From positions 1 to 64,000 of the forward strand of contig NZ_BCQF01000010.1 in the NCBI RefSeq assembly GCF_001544295.1: 64,000 nucleotides of DNA, read 5' to 3'. The number at the start of each line of letters is the position of its first letter. The stretch's first letter is position 1. The DNA comes from Enterococcus pseudoavium NBRC 100491. GTDB lineage: Bacteria > Bacillota > Bacilli > Lactobacillales > Enterococcaceae. Position numbers and translations under genes: made by a program. Of the stretch, positions 17,050 to 26,466 are shown piece by piece. Under the pieces are notes generated by a model. The model saw nothing but the letters and a program-made list of their open reading frames with translations, was not told the DNA's origin and searched no databases.

Positions 17050-17976
17050 ATGATTTTAACGATTACGATGAATCCTTCGATCGATATTTCCTATCCACTG
17101 GATCAATTCAAACTAGATACTGTGAACCGGGTCAAAGCGGTGCGTAAAACAGCTGGTGGTAAAGGCTTGAACGTCACGCGGATCTTAAAACAATTCGATG
17201 CGGATGTGATTGCTAGCGGTTTGATTGGCGGCTTTTTAGGCGAAGAGATCAAAAAGGATCTAGATCAAAACAACATCGCTCATGATTTTTTGCCCATCAG
17301 CGGTGAAACCCGCAATTGTATCGCGGTGTTGCATGAAGGGCAACAAACCGAGATTTTAGAAAGTGGTCCAATCATCACGAAACAAGAGGCGGAAGCTTTT
17401 CTGGAGCATTTTACGAAATTGGCGGCTCAAGTCGATATTATTTCTTTTTCTGGTAGTTTGCCGGAAGGATTACCCGTTGATTTTTATAGCCAGCTGTTGC
17501 AGGCTTGCCCAGCAAAACCCGTCATTTTAGATTGTTCTGGGGCGGCTTTAGCGGCAGTGCTGAAAGGGACGGTGAAACCTAAGCTGATCAAGCCCAATAC
17601 CGAAGAATTAGCTCAATTATTGGGACAGACCGTTTCGCCGGATGTGGAAGAACTAAAAACGGCGCTATCCGCTCCGATGTTTGCGGATATTGAATGGATC
17701 GTTGTTTCAATGGGTAGTGCGGGCGCTTTTGCGAAACATCTTGATAAATTTTATCGGGTGACGATTCCGAAAATCGATGTCGTAAATCCAGTCGGTTCTG
17801 GCGATGCGACCGTGGCTGGGCTAACTGCCGCCATCGCAGCTGGCTTATCCGATGAAGCGGTCCTGAAACAGGGCAATGTCTTAGGAATGCTGAATGCCCA
17901 AGAAGCGACGACTGGTCAAGTTCAATTAGCGAATTATCAACGATTATTCGATCAAATCAAAGTCAAAGAAGTATAA
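17050..17976 (+). CDS. lacC: Tagatose-6-phosphate kinase
   Basis: A 308-aa PfkB kinase phosphorylating tagatose-6-phosphate to the 1,6-bisphosphate. It shows the [14 protein letters not shown]-terminal motif and the [16 protein letters not shown]/anion-hole motif with catalytic Asp (about residue 250). It lies 12 bp after lacB and 14 bp before lacD. Paralogue of the kinase at 21-992. Confidence 0.95.
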   Translation: MILTITMNPSIDISYPLDQFKLDTVNRVKAVRKTAGGKGLNVTRILKQFDADVIASGLIGGFLGEEIKKDLDQNNIAHDFLPISGETRNCIAVLHEGQQTEILESGPIITKQEAEAFLEHFTKLAAQVDIISFSGSLPEGLPVDFYSQLLQACPAKPVILDCSGAALAAVLKGTVKPKLIKPNTEELAQLLGQTVSPDVEELKTALSAPMFADIEWIVVSMGSAGAFAKHLDKFYRVTIPKIDVVNPVGSGDATVAGLTAAIAAGLSDEAVLKQGNVLGMLNAQEATTGQVQLANYQRLFDQIKVKEV

Positions 17977-17990
17977 GAGGAGCGAACAGA

Positions 17991-18965
17991 ATGAAAACAA
18001 GTCAAGAAAAGAAACAATATATCAAGCAATTATGTAATGACGAGGGGATTATTGGCGCCTTAGCGATCGATCAACGGGGTGCTTTGAAAAAAATGATCAC
18101 AAAATTCAAAGGGAGTGAAGCGGAAGAAGCGGAAATCGTTGAATTTAAAGAAATCGTCTCTTCACAATTAACGAAATATGCTTCAGCTATTTTGTTAGAC
18201 CCAGAATATGGCCTACCGGCAGCCAAAGTTAGAGCCGAAAACGCGGGCTTATTGCTGGCGTATGAAAAAACGGGTTATGATGCGTCAACTCCTGGTCGTT
18301 TGCCAGATCTTTTGTCCGTTTGGTCAGTCAAACGCTTGAAAGAAGCGGGCGCCGATGCGTGCAAATTTTTACTTTACTATGATGTCGATGAAGCTACAGA
18401 AATCAACAACCAAAAACAGGCCTTCATCGAACGGATCGGTTCAGAATGTCAAGCAGAAAATCTGCCGTTTTTCTTAGAATTGGTTTCTTACGATGCCAAG
18501 ATCGCAGATGCAACTTCGAAAGAGTATGCGATCAAGAAACCACATAAAGTCAACGAAATGATGAAAGAATTTTCTAATCCTCGTTATGGCGTGGATGTCT
18601 TGAAAGTCGAAGTCCCCGTCAACATGAATTATGTCGAAGGCTATGCCACTGGCGAAGTCGTTCATACACAAGCCGAAGCGGCCAACTTCTTTAAGGAACA
18701 AGCTGAAGCAACGAATTTACCATTTATCTTTTTGAGTGCTGGTGTAAAAGCCGAGTTGTTCCAAGAAACCTTGCGCTTTGCAAAAAATTCAGGGTCAACC
18801 TTCAACGGTGTACTTTGTGGCCGGGCCACTTGGGCAAACGGTGTAGAAAGTTATATCGTTGATGGCAAAGATGCGGCGATCGAATGGATGAATACACAAG
18901 GACGGAAAAATATTGAAGAGTTAAATGCCGTCTTACAAGAAACTGCCACACCCGTTCAATATTAA
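17991..18965 (+). CDS. lacD: Tagatose-1,6-bisphosphate aldolase
   Basis: A 324-aa class I aldolase splitting tagatose-1,6-bisphosphate into DHAP and glyceraldehyde-3-phosphate. [14 protein letters not shown] near the N-terminus and [13 protein letters not shown] (Schiff-base Lys, about residue 205) are typical of LacD. Last gene of lacABCD. Confidence 0.95.
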   Translation: MKTSQEKKQYIKQLCNDEGIIGALAIDQRGALKKMITKFKGSEAEEAEIVEFKEIVSSQLTKYASAILLDPEYGLPAAKVRAENAGLLLAYEKTGYDASTPGRLPDLLSVWSVKRLKEAGADACKFLLYYDVDEATEINNQKQAFIERIGSECQAENLPFFLELVSYDAKIADATSKEYAIKKPHKVNEMMKEFSNPRYGVDVLKVEVPVNMNYVEGYATGEVVHTQAEAANFFKEQAEATNLPFIFLSAGVKAELFQETLRFAKNSGSTFNGVLCGRATWANGVESYIVDGKDAAIEWMNTQGRKNIEELNAVLQETATPVQY

Positions 18966-18993
18966 GTATCAATCATACAGAATAACGTAATCA

Positions 18994-19029
18994 AAAAAGT
19001 GTCGCAGATTTTTTTGCGACACTTTTTTT
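18994..19029 (+). terminator. Terminator of lacABCD
   Basis: AAAAAGTGTCGCA (18994-19006) pairs with TGCGACACTTTTT (19015-19027), 8-nt loop, continuing in a T-run. Confidence 0.88.
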
Positions 19030-19155
19030 GTTTGGCGTCGTTGATTCGCAAGTTATCTGTATGTTGGTTGCCGATTTTTTTATTTCCAACCCTCCACTAT
19101 TACACCAACCCTGCTGACCTTTGCTAAGATGAAAGATACGAAAGGGGATGATTGT

Positions 19156-21126
19156 ATGAAAACAACTGCTGAAGAGAACTATTTATCAGACATAACGGCA
19201 GAACTCAAAAGGAAAATCACAGAAGTCGAGGCAACCTTGAATTCTAATGAGGAAAATTACAAAGAATTGAAACGCTATACGGTCGACTATCAGAATGAGT
19301 TGGACAAATATGAAGTCTACAATCATCAGCAAAATCTCACACTACTGGACAAACGGAGTGTGATGGAAGCAAATGTCTTGAAAAAGCTTTATTATCAAAA
19401 AAATACTCCTTATTTTAGCAAGATTGCTTTTCAATTTGCTGAAGAGGAAGAGGTAGAAGACTTTTATATCGGACGATACGGCTTTGCAAATCAATCTGGC
19501 GAACAACTGATCTATGACTGGCGGGCACCTATTTCTTCACTTTATTATGATTTTTCGCTCGGCGAGGCCTATTATGAATCACAGCACCGGAAATTTTATG
19601 GGAAATTACGATTGAAACGCCAATTTGAAATCAAAAACAGCCGGATCAACTTCGTCGTGGACACCAACGATGCGATCAATGATGAGCTGTTAATGCGGGA
19701 GTTAGGAAAGAGTACTTCCCATGAAATGAAGACCATTATTCATACGATTCAAAAAGAACAAAACGCGGCGATCAGGGACACTAAAACTAAAAATCTAATT
19801 ATTCAAGGTGTGGCGGGCTCGGGCAAGACCTCCATCGCGCTCCATCGGATGGCTTATTTACTTTACCAGAAAAAAGAGGAGCTTTCGGCTGCGGATATTT
19901 TGATTGTTTCGCCGAATCAAGTGTTTGCGGATTATATCGCAACTGTTTTACCGGAATTAGGAGAAGAGGAATTGCCGCAGATTGACATCACAAAGTTAGG
20001 GAGTCTTTTTATCGCTGAAAAATATCAGGTGACCGATCGCCACGACGAGCTGAAAGCAGCACTGGAGCATCCGACGTCAGTGCAAGCCGAGAATTACCGG
20101 TATAAACAATCAAAAGCCTTTCTTGCTTTAATCAAGAATCATTATGAACAGTTAAAGGCTAGTTTTTCTTCAGCAGAAATCGTGATCGCGGATCAAGTGA
20201 TCACGCCAGCAGAGATCAAACGATTGGTTGATCAACAGCCAGAGCAAAGCCTCTTTGAGATCATTCAAACTGTTGCCAAGCTCCTCAGTAAACGAGTGAT
20301 CGATGTGCGGCGTGAAAAATTCTCGAAACAACTGGAGCAACATTTCAAGCAAAAACTCAACACAACGGGCAGTTTAGCAGATTATTATCAGTTTCTTTCA
20401 GCCAATAAATTGGCATATGCAACTGAAAAAAACGTTATCTATTATTCTGATCTTTTTCCGTATATATTTTTCCGCTTGATGATCGAAGGAATCAAGCCCA
20501 ATAAAAAGATCCAGCACTTAGTCATCGATGAAATGCAAGATTACTCGTTGTTACAGCTTTGGGTGATCGAGCACTTGTTTCCTTGTCAAAAAACGCTTTG
20601 TGGCGATATTTATCAGTCGCTGATTACTAGTGACCCGGATTTTCTAATGGAACTTCAGAGGGTATTGCCGAAATCGCGCTTGTTAGAATTTCACACGAGT
20701 TATCGTTCTAGCTTTGAAATCATGGTATTTGCTCAACGGTTCATTGAAGAAAAGAAAATTCAACCCATCCAGCGGCACGGCAAAGAAGTCGAGCTGATCG
20801 ATTATCAAAAAGATGTTCTCCAGCAAAAACTGGCTGATTTTAGAAATAGTTCTTACAAATCTTGTGGTATAATTTGTCAGAATTGCCAAGAAGTCGCACG
20901 GATTGAAGCCGAACTTCCCAATGAGTCCTTCACTCGCTTTGAAAAGGACACGAAGAAAATTGTGGAAGGCATAATCCTGACTACGCCCCAATTTGCTAAA
21001 GGTTTGGAATTTGATCAGGTGATCTTGCCGGATTTTTGCTCTGATCAGCTGTTGCAAAAGAGCACGCTGCTTTATACTAGCTGCTCCAGAGCGTTACATG
21101 AGCTGATTATTCTTGTTCGTGACTGA
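19156..21126 (+). CDS. helD: HelD-family superfamily 1 ATPase (RNA polymerase-associated)
   Basis: A 656-aa UvrD/Rep-like protein. An N-terminal coiled region (about 5-70) precedes the Walker A motif QGVAGSGKTSIALHR (about 215-230), Walker B is HLVIDEMQDYS and motif IV-VI-like blocks are FHTSYRSS and TTPQFAKGLEFDQVI. In B. subtilis HelD removes stalled RNA polymerase from DNA; this protein is shorter than that 774-aa relative. ATG 19156 is preferred over ATG 19129 because AAAGGGGA lies at 19141-19148 and 19129 falls inside an extended -10 (TGCTAAGAT, 19122-19130). The MerR-like gene follows 11 bp later. Confidence 0.82.
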   Translation: MKTTAEENYLSDITAELKRKITEVEATLNSNEENYKELKRYTVDYQNELDKYEVYNHQQNLTLLDKRSVMEANVLKKLYYQKNTPYFSKIAFQFAEEEEVEDFYIGRYGFANQSGEQLIYDWRAPISSLYYDFSLGEAYYESQHRKFYGKLRLKRQFEIKNSRINFVVDTNDAINDELLMRELGKSTSHEMKTIIHTIQKEQNAAIRDTKTKNLIIQGVAGSGKTSIALHRMAYLLYQKKEELSAADILIVSPNQVFADYIATVLPELGEEELPQIDITKLGSLFIAEKYQVTDRHDELKAALEHPTSVQAENYRYKQSKAFLALIKNHYEQLKASFSSAEIVIADQVITPAEIKRLVDQQPEQSLFEIIQTVAKLLSKRVIDVRREKFSKQLEQHFKQKLNTTGSLADYYQFLSANKLAYATEKNVIYYSDLFPYIFFRLMIEGIKPNKKIQHLVIDEMQDYSLLQLWVIEHLFPCQKTLCGDIYQSLITSDPDFLMELQRVLPKSRLLEFHTSYRSSFEIMVFAQRFIEEKKIQPIQRHGKEVELIDYQKDVLQQKLADFRNSSYKSCGIICQNCQEVARIEAELPNESFTRFEKDTKKIVEGIILTTPQFAKGLEFDQVILPDFCSDQLLQKSTLLYTSCSRALHELIILVRD

Positions 21127-21137
21127 AAGGAAATTTG

Positions 21138-21890
21138 ATGAAAACCTATCGTACTTCTGAAGTAGCAAAAATCGTTGGGCTGCATCCCAATACAATCCGC
21201 CGTTATGAGGAGTGGGAGTTGATCCCGATTCCTGATAGAGGGGAAAACGGTTATCGAATTTTTACCGACTATCATATTGAGACGATCAAAATCGCTCGGA
21301 CCGCTTTTCAGATTGAAGTGCTACAATCCGGTTTGCGCATCACCATGGTAGAGATGGTCAAGGCTGTGGCACGTTATAATTTTGAAGAAGCCCAGGCACT
21401 GCTTAGTCAGTATCTCAATTTAGTTGATCAGGAAATTTTTGCTGCCCATGAAGTGATTAAAGTCGTGGAAGAACTTCTCGCCGGTAAAAAGGAATCCGCC
21501 GATATCTATCTAACCAGAACCGAGGCCGCCGAATCTTTAGGTGTGACCTCTGAAGCTTTGCGCAATTGGGAACGCAACGGTCTGTTGACGATCAAACGGA
21601 GAAAAAATAACTATCGCATCTATGATGAAGCAGACATTAAACGGTTGAAAATTATTCGAACATTGCGCTCAGCCAAGTATTCTCTAGCGGCAATTCTGCG
21701 GATGTTGAATGCAATCGACAATGAAAAACAAGATATCAAGTCCTTACTAAATCCACCAAAGCCAGATGACGGGGTCCTTACCGCCTGTGATAATCTGATT
21801 AACTCGTTGGAAATAGCTAAAAAGAATGCGTTGGAGCTAAAACAACAAGTTACAGAAATCCGGCGAAATTTTTTTAATAATGAATCTTAA
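21138..21890 (+). CDS. MerR-type regulator with two helix-turn-helix domains
   Basis: A 250-aa protein with two MerR N-terminal HTH units in tandem: residues about 4-70 (TSEVAKIVGLHPNTIRRYEE) and about 130-195 (TRTEAAESLGVTSEALRNWE). Both are followed by the winged segment (NGYRIF; NNYRIY). A C-terminal helix of about 50 residues could dimerise. MerR proteins normally carry one HTH and dimerise; two in one chain is unusual. It has no Cys-rich metal site. Spacing of 11 bp from helD implies co-transcription. The target is unknown. Confidence 0.78.
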   Translation: MKTYRTSEVAKIVGLHPNTIRRYEEWELIPIPDRGENGYRIFTDYHIETIKIARTAFQIEVLQSGLRITMVEMVKAVARYNFEEAQALLSQYLNLVDQEIFAAHEVIKVVEELLAGKKESADIYLTRTEAAESLGVTSEALRNWERNGLLTIKRRKNNYRIYDEADIKRLKIIRTLRSAKYSLAAILRMLNAIDNEKQDIKSLLNPPKPDDGVLTACDNLINSLEIAKKNALELKQQVTEIRRNFFNNES

Positions 21891-21898
21891 AAAAGCGT

Positions 21899-21928
21899 TT
21901 GCATTTATGGAGTTTATAATGCTATACT
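21899..21928 (+). promoter_or_regulatory. Promoter of the phospho-beta-glucosidase gene
   Basis: Extended -10 TGC-TATACT (21920-21928) with -35-like TTGCAT at 21899-21904 (18-bp spacer). The flanking AAAAAGCGTTTGCA resembles a weak cre. Confidence 0.5.
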
Positions 21929-21950
21929 TTTTCTAGAAATACAATCAAAT

Positions 21951-21975
21951 GGATAGTGATTGCAACTCGCAAGCT

Positions 21976-21981
<6 letters not shown>
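21951..21981 (+). promoter_or_regulatory. Ribonucleic antiterminator (RAT) site for a LicT/BglG-type protein
   Basis: The 31-nt element begins GGATAGTGATTGC and ends GCAAGCTAAACCT. This is the RAT layout: two arms with internal asymmetric bulges around a short loop. Its 3' arm overlaps the left arm of the terminator at 21976, so binding of an antiterminator would block termination. No BglG-family gene is in this window. Confidence 0.75.
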
Positions 21982-23504
<1,523 letters not shown>

Positions 23505-23594
23505 GCGAATAAAATCATTTTATCGCAAGCGTTTTCTTTGTTTGCTAAGCGCTTATCCGGCATAATAGAAGAAAATTTGATTGGAGTGAGTGAG

Positions 23595-23996
23595 ATGGCA
23601 ACAATGGTATTTGTCAATTACCCCGTGAAAGATGTTCAGGCCTCCACAGAATTTTATGAAAAGTTGGGATTTAAGCAAAATAAGGAGTTTTCCAATCGGC
23701 AAACTAGTTCGATGATGTGGGATGATAATTTTTGGATTATGTTGTTAGACCATGATTTTTATAACCTCTTTCTAAAAGGCAAGAAAATCGCAGATACCCA
23801 AACCCAAAGTGGTACACTGACGGCTTTTTCAGTGGAGAGTCCAGCAGCGGTCAGGAAATTGGCAGAGGTCGCAAAAGCCAATGGCGGCGATTACCATACT
23901 GTTGAGATGGGAATCCCGGAAGAGCAAATGTTTAGTTTAGAAATTGTTGATCCTGATGGCAATCAGTTTGAACCCGTATGGATGAAAATCGATTAA
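23595..23996 (+). CDS. VOC (glyoxalase/bleomycin-resistance fold) protein
   Basis: A 133-aa vicinal-oxygen-chelate protein: MVFVNYPVKDVQASTEFYEKLGF is the first beta-alpha-beta unit and FSLEIVDPDGNQFEPVW the last strand. These features place it near the PhnB/YaeR-like glyoxalase group, substrate unknown. ATG 23595 follows GGAGTGAG; a longer frame from 23538 would begin inside the probable promoter (CATAAT at 23561-23566). Confidence 0.78.
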   Translation: MATMVFVNYPVKDVQASTEFYEKLGFKQNKEFSNRQTSSMMWDDNFWIMLLDHDFYNLFLKGKKIADTQTQSGTLTAFSVESPAAVRKLAEVAKANGGDYHTVEMGIPEEQMFSLEIVDPDGNQFEPVWMKID

Positions 23997-24001
23997 AGAG
24001 G

Positions 24002-24032
24002 AACAGCCGCTTGAAAAAAGCGGCTGTTTTTA
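24002..24032 (+). terminator. Terminator after the VOC gene
   Basis: AACAGCCGCTT (24002-24012) pairs with AAGCGGCTGTT (24018-24028), followed by TTT. Confidence 0.85.
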
Positions 24033-24314
24033 TGTCTATTTTTGAAAGGATGGGCTTGGTCGTATTTGGTAGGAGCTGGGCTTTTCAAAAGTTCAGCTCG
24101 TCATAGACTTAGTGAAGTAAAATTTTTTAATCGACTGATCCGTCAGTGCTCGTCTGTCGCAAACGTAGAAATCTATTTTTAATTACAATCATTCTAATAT
24201 ATAAATCGCTTTTATCAAGTTGTTAATGATTATCTTTCTCATTTGAGCGTTTCTGTTTTCATTTAGATTATCCTAGTGCTAACCTGATTATGAAGAAAGA
24301 TGGAGGCGCACAGG
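24033..24314 (+). other. Intergenic region before the metal ATPase gene
   Basis: No gene is visible in about 280 bp. An inverted repeat ACTGA-TCCG-TCAGT lies at 24134-24147, and AATGATTATC near 24224 resembles half of a Fur-type box. A weak promoter may be TTGAGC (24243-24248) with GATTAT (24266-24271), 17 bp apart. None of these is strong. Confidence 0.35.
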
Positions 24315-26108
24315 ATGAGTAATGTAAAGAAATTTTTATTGACCGCGTTGGTGGGGATAGCGGCATTAATTTTGGAATTCGGATTTAAACAAAATCAATG
24401 GGCTTTTTGGCTTATTGCAATCGTGGGTGGGATTACGACAATTTCAATGTTGAGCGGGATGATTCAAACACTGCGTTCCGGCAAGTATGGCATCGATATT
24501 TTAGCGATCACCGCAATCATTGCGACGTTACTAGTGGGTGATTATTGGGCGAGCTTAGTGGTCTTGATTATGTTGACAGGTGGGGATAGCTTGGAGGACT
24601 ACGCCAATCATCAAGCGAGTCGGGAATTGCGTTCACTGCTAGATAATTCGCCGCGAATTGCTCATCGGATTGATGGGGCTGAACTGACTGATCTGGCGTT
24701 GGAAGAAGTTCAAGTAGGCGATCTAGTTTTAGTCAAACCAGGAGAAATCGTGCCCGTTGACGGTCGGGTCACGGAGGGCGACTCTTTTGTGGATGAAGCT
24801 TCGCTGACCGGTGAATCCCGTCCAGTGGAAAAGGGGCCCAATGCGGAATTGATGTCGGGGTCGGTCAATGGTGACAATACCTTGCGCTATAAAGTCACTA
24901 AAGCAGCGCAGGACAGTCAATATCAAACACTGGTAAAATTAGTCAAAGAATCGGAAGCAAAACCGGCTCATTTTGTCCGTTTGGCGGATCGTTACGCAGT
25001 CCCTTTTACCCTGATTGCCTATTTAATCGGCGGGGTTGCTTGGTTTGTCTCAAAAGATCCGGTTCGTTTTGCTGAAGTCTTGGTGGTAGCTTCACCCTGC
25101 CCCTTGATTTTAGCCGCACCAGTGGCGTTAGTTGCTGGGATGAGTCGCTCCAGCAGAAACGGAATCGTAGTAAAAACTGGAACGACGATTGAAAAATTGG
25201 CTCGAGCTAAAAGCATTGCCTTTGATAAAACCGGCACATTGACGGAAGGGCGTCTTTCGGTTGAAACGATCCAAACTGTGGGTGAGGTTTCGCCGGAAGA
25301 ATTGATTATCTATGCGGCGAGCGGCGAGCAAGAATCCAGTCATATTTTAGCTCGCTCACTAATGACTTATGCTCAGGAAAAGCAGCTTAACTTACTGCCG
25401 ACGCAAGAATTAGAAGAAATCACCGGCCAAGGGATTAAAGCCCAAGTGAATGGCAAAGAAATTCGGGTTGGAAAAGCGGCGTTTGTCGGTGCGCCTACCG
25501 ATCTCAATGAATCTGCTACGGCAGTCTATGTCTCATTAGCTGATCAGTATATTGGCTTTATTACTTTTAAAGATATCGTACGTCCTGAAGCTTTCGCGAC
25601 GATCAAAGAATTGAATCAGCTAGGGCTGAAGAAAACGATCATGCTAACTGGTGATCAGCGCGCCATTGCACAGCAGATTGCTGATACAGTTGCCATCTCA
25701 GAAGTCCATGCAGACTGTTTACCGGCTGAAAAAATCAAGGTCATTAACACATTAACCAAGTCGGAAAGACCTGCGATCATGGTTGGTGATGGGGTTAATG
25801 ATGCCCCAGCCTTAGCCGTTGCGGATATTGGGATCGCAATGGGGGCGCATGGCTCCACGGCGGCTAGTGAAAGTGCGGACGCGGTAATCTTGAAAGATGA
25901 TCTGAGCCGTGTTGCGACGGCTGTGCGTTTATCACAAGATACGATGCAGATCGCCCGCCAATCTGTTTTGCTGGGAATCGTGATTTGCGTGATCTTGATG
26001 TTAATCGCTAGTACCGGTGTAATCCCAGCGCTATTAGGAGCCGCCTTGCAGGAGGTCGTCGATACCGTCTCGATTTTATCGGCATTACGCGCCAGAAAAG
26101 AACGCTAA
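24315..26108 (+). CDS. P1B-type heavy-metal-transporting ATPase without N-terminal metal-binding domain
   Basis: A 597-aa membrane ATPase. The phosphorylation motif DKTGTLTEG (about 302), actuator loop LTGESRPVEKG, and hinge GDGVNDAPALA are intact. The membrane metal site reads SPCPL rather than CPC, which is the P1B-4 (Co/Zn/Ni-type) signature, and the protein starts directly with membrane helices, as P1B-4 enzymes do. The SEHP motif of classical CadA is replaced by ESSHILA. ATG 24315 follows TGGAGG (24301-24306). No metalloregulator gene is adjacent. Metal specificity is uncertain. Confidence 0.85.
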   Translation: MSNVKKFLLTALVGIAALILEFGFKQNQWAFWLIAIVGGITTISMLSGMIQTLRSGKYGIDILAITAIIATLLVGDYWASLVVLIMLTGGDSLEDYANHQASRELRSLLDNSPRIAHRIDGAELTDLALEEVQVGDLVLVKPGEIVPVDGRVTEGDSFVDEASLTGESRPVEKGPNAELMSGSVNGDNTLRYKVTKAAQDSQYQTLVKLVKESEAKPAHFVRLADRYAVPFTLIAYLIGGVAWFVSKDPVRFAEVLVVASPCPLILAAPVALVAGMSRSSRNGIVVKTGTTIEKLARAKSIAFDKTGTLTEGRLSVETIQTVGEVSPEELIIYAASGEQESSHILARSLMTYAQEKQLNLLPTQELEEITGQGIKAQVNGKEIRVGKAAFVGAPTDLNESATAVYVSLADQYIGFITFKDIVRPEAFATIKELNQLGLKKTIMLTGDQRAIAQQIADTVAISEVHADCLPAEKIKVINTLTKSERPAIMVGDGVNDAPALAVADIGIAMGAHGSTAASESADAVILKDDLSRVATAVRLSQDTMQIARQSVLLGIVICVILMLIASTGVIPALLGAALQEVVDTVSILSALRARKER

Positions 26109-26115
26109 AAAAATT

Positions 26116-26185
26116 ATCCGTAAAAATGAACGACTTGTTTGGCTTAAGGGCGAACGTTAGTCAGTTCTTTTACGGATTTTTTTTA
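26116..26185 (+). terminator. Terminator after the metal ATPase gene
   Basis: ATCCGTAAAA (26116-26125) pairs with TTTTACGGAT (26168-26177); inner bases TGAAC/GTTC may extend the stem. A T8 run follows. Confidence 0.7.
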
Positions 26186-26267
26186 GAAAAGAGCCTGATT
26201 TGAACTCAGTTCAGCAAAATGACCCATTAGAATGATAGATTGTGCATTAAATTATAATCTAATTCTT

Positions 26268-26295
26268 TTGAAAGCGTTTTTTATTGTGCTACACT
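26268..26295 (+). promoter_or_regulatory. glpO operon promoter with cre
   Basis: -35 TTGAAA (26268-26273) and extended -10 TGC-TACACT (26287-26295), 16-bp spacer. TGAAAGCGTTTTTT (26269-26282) matches the cre consensus apart from the last two bases. The 165-nt leader that follows contains the inverted repeat GTCAGAG/CTCTGAC (26307-26313, 26352-26358). Confidence 0.68.
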
Positions 26296-26466
26296 ATTTT
26301 TATGAGGTCAGAGAGAATATATTTTTAACAGAAAAAAATATGAATGGTAGACTCTGACAAATGAGTTGCTGGCTATGAATCAGTCTGCTTTTCAGATGAT
26401 TGGTCGATATAGTAACAATGGCTTAAATGTTTAGGATTAAGATAAAAAAGAGTGAGGTGTTTACAG

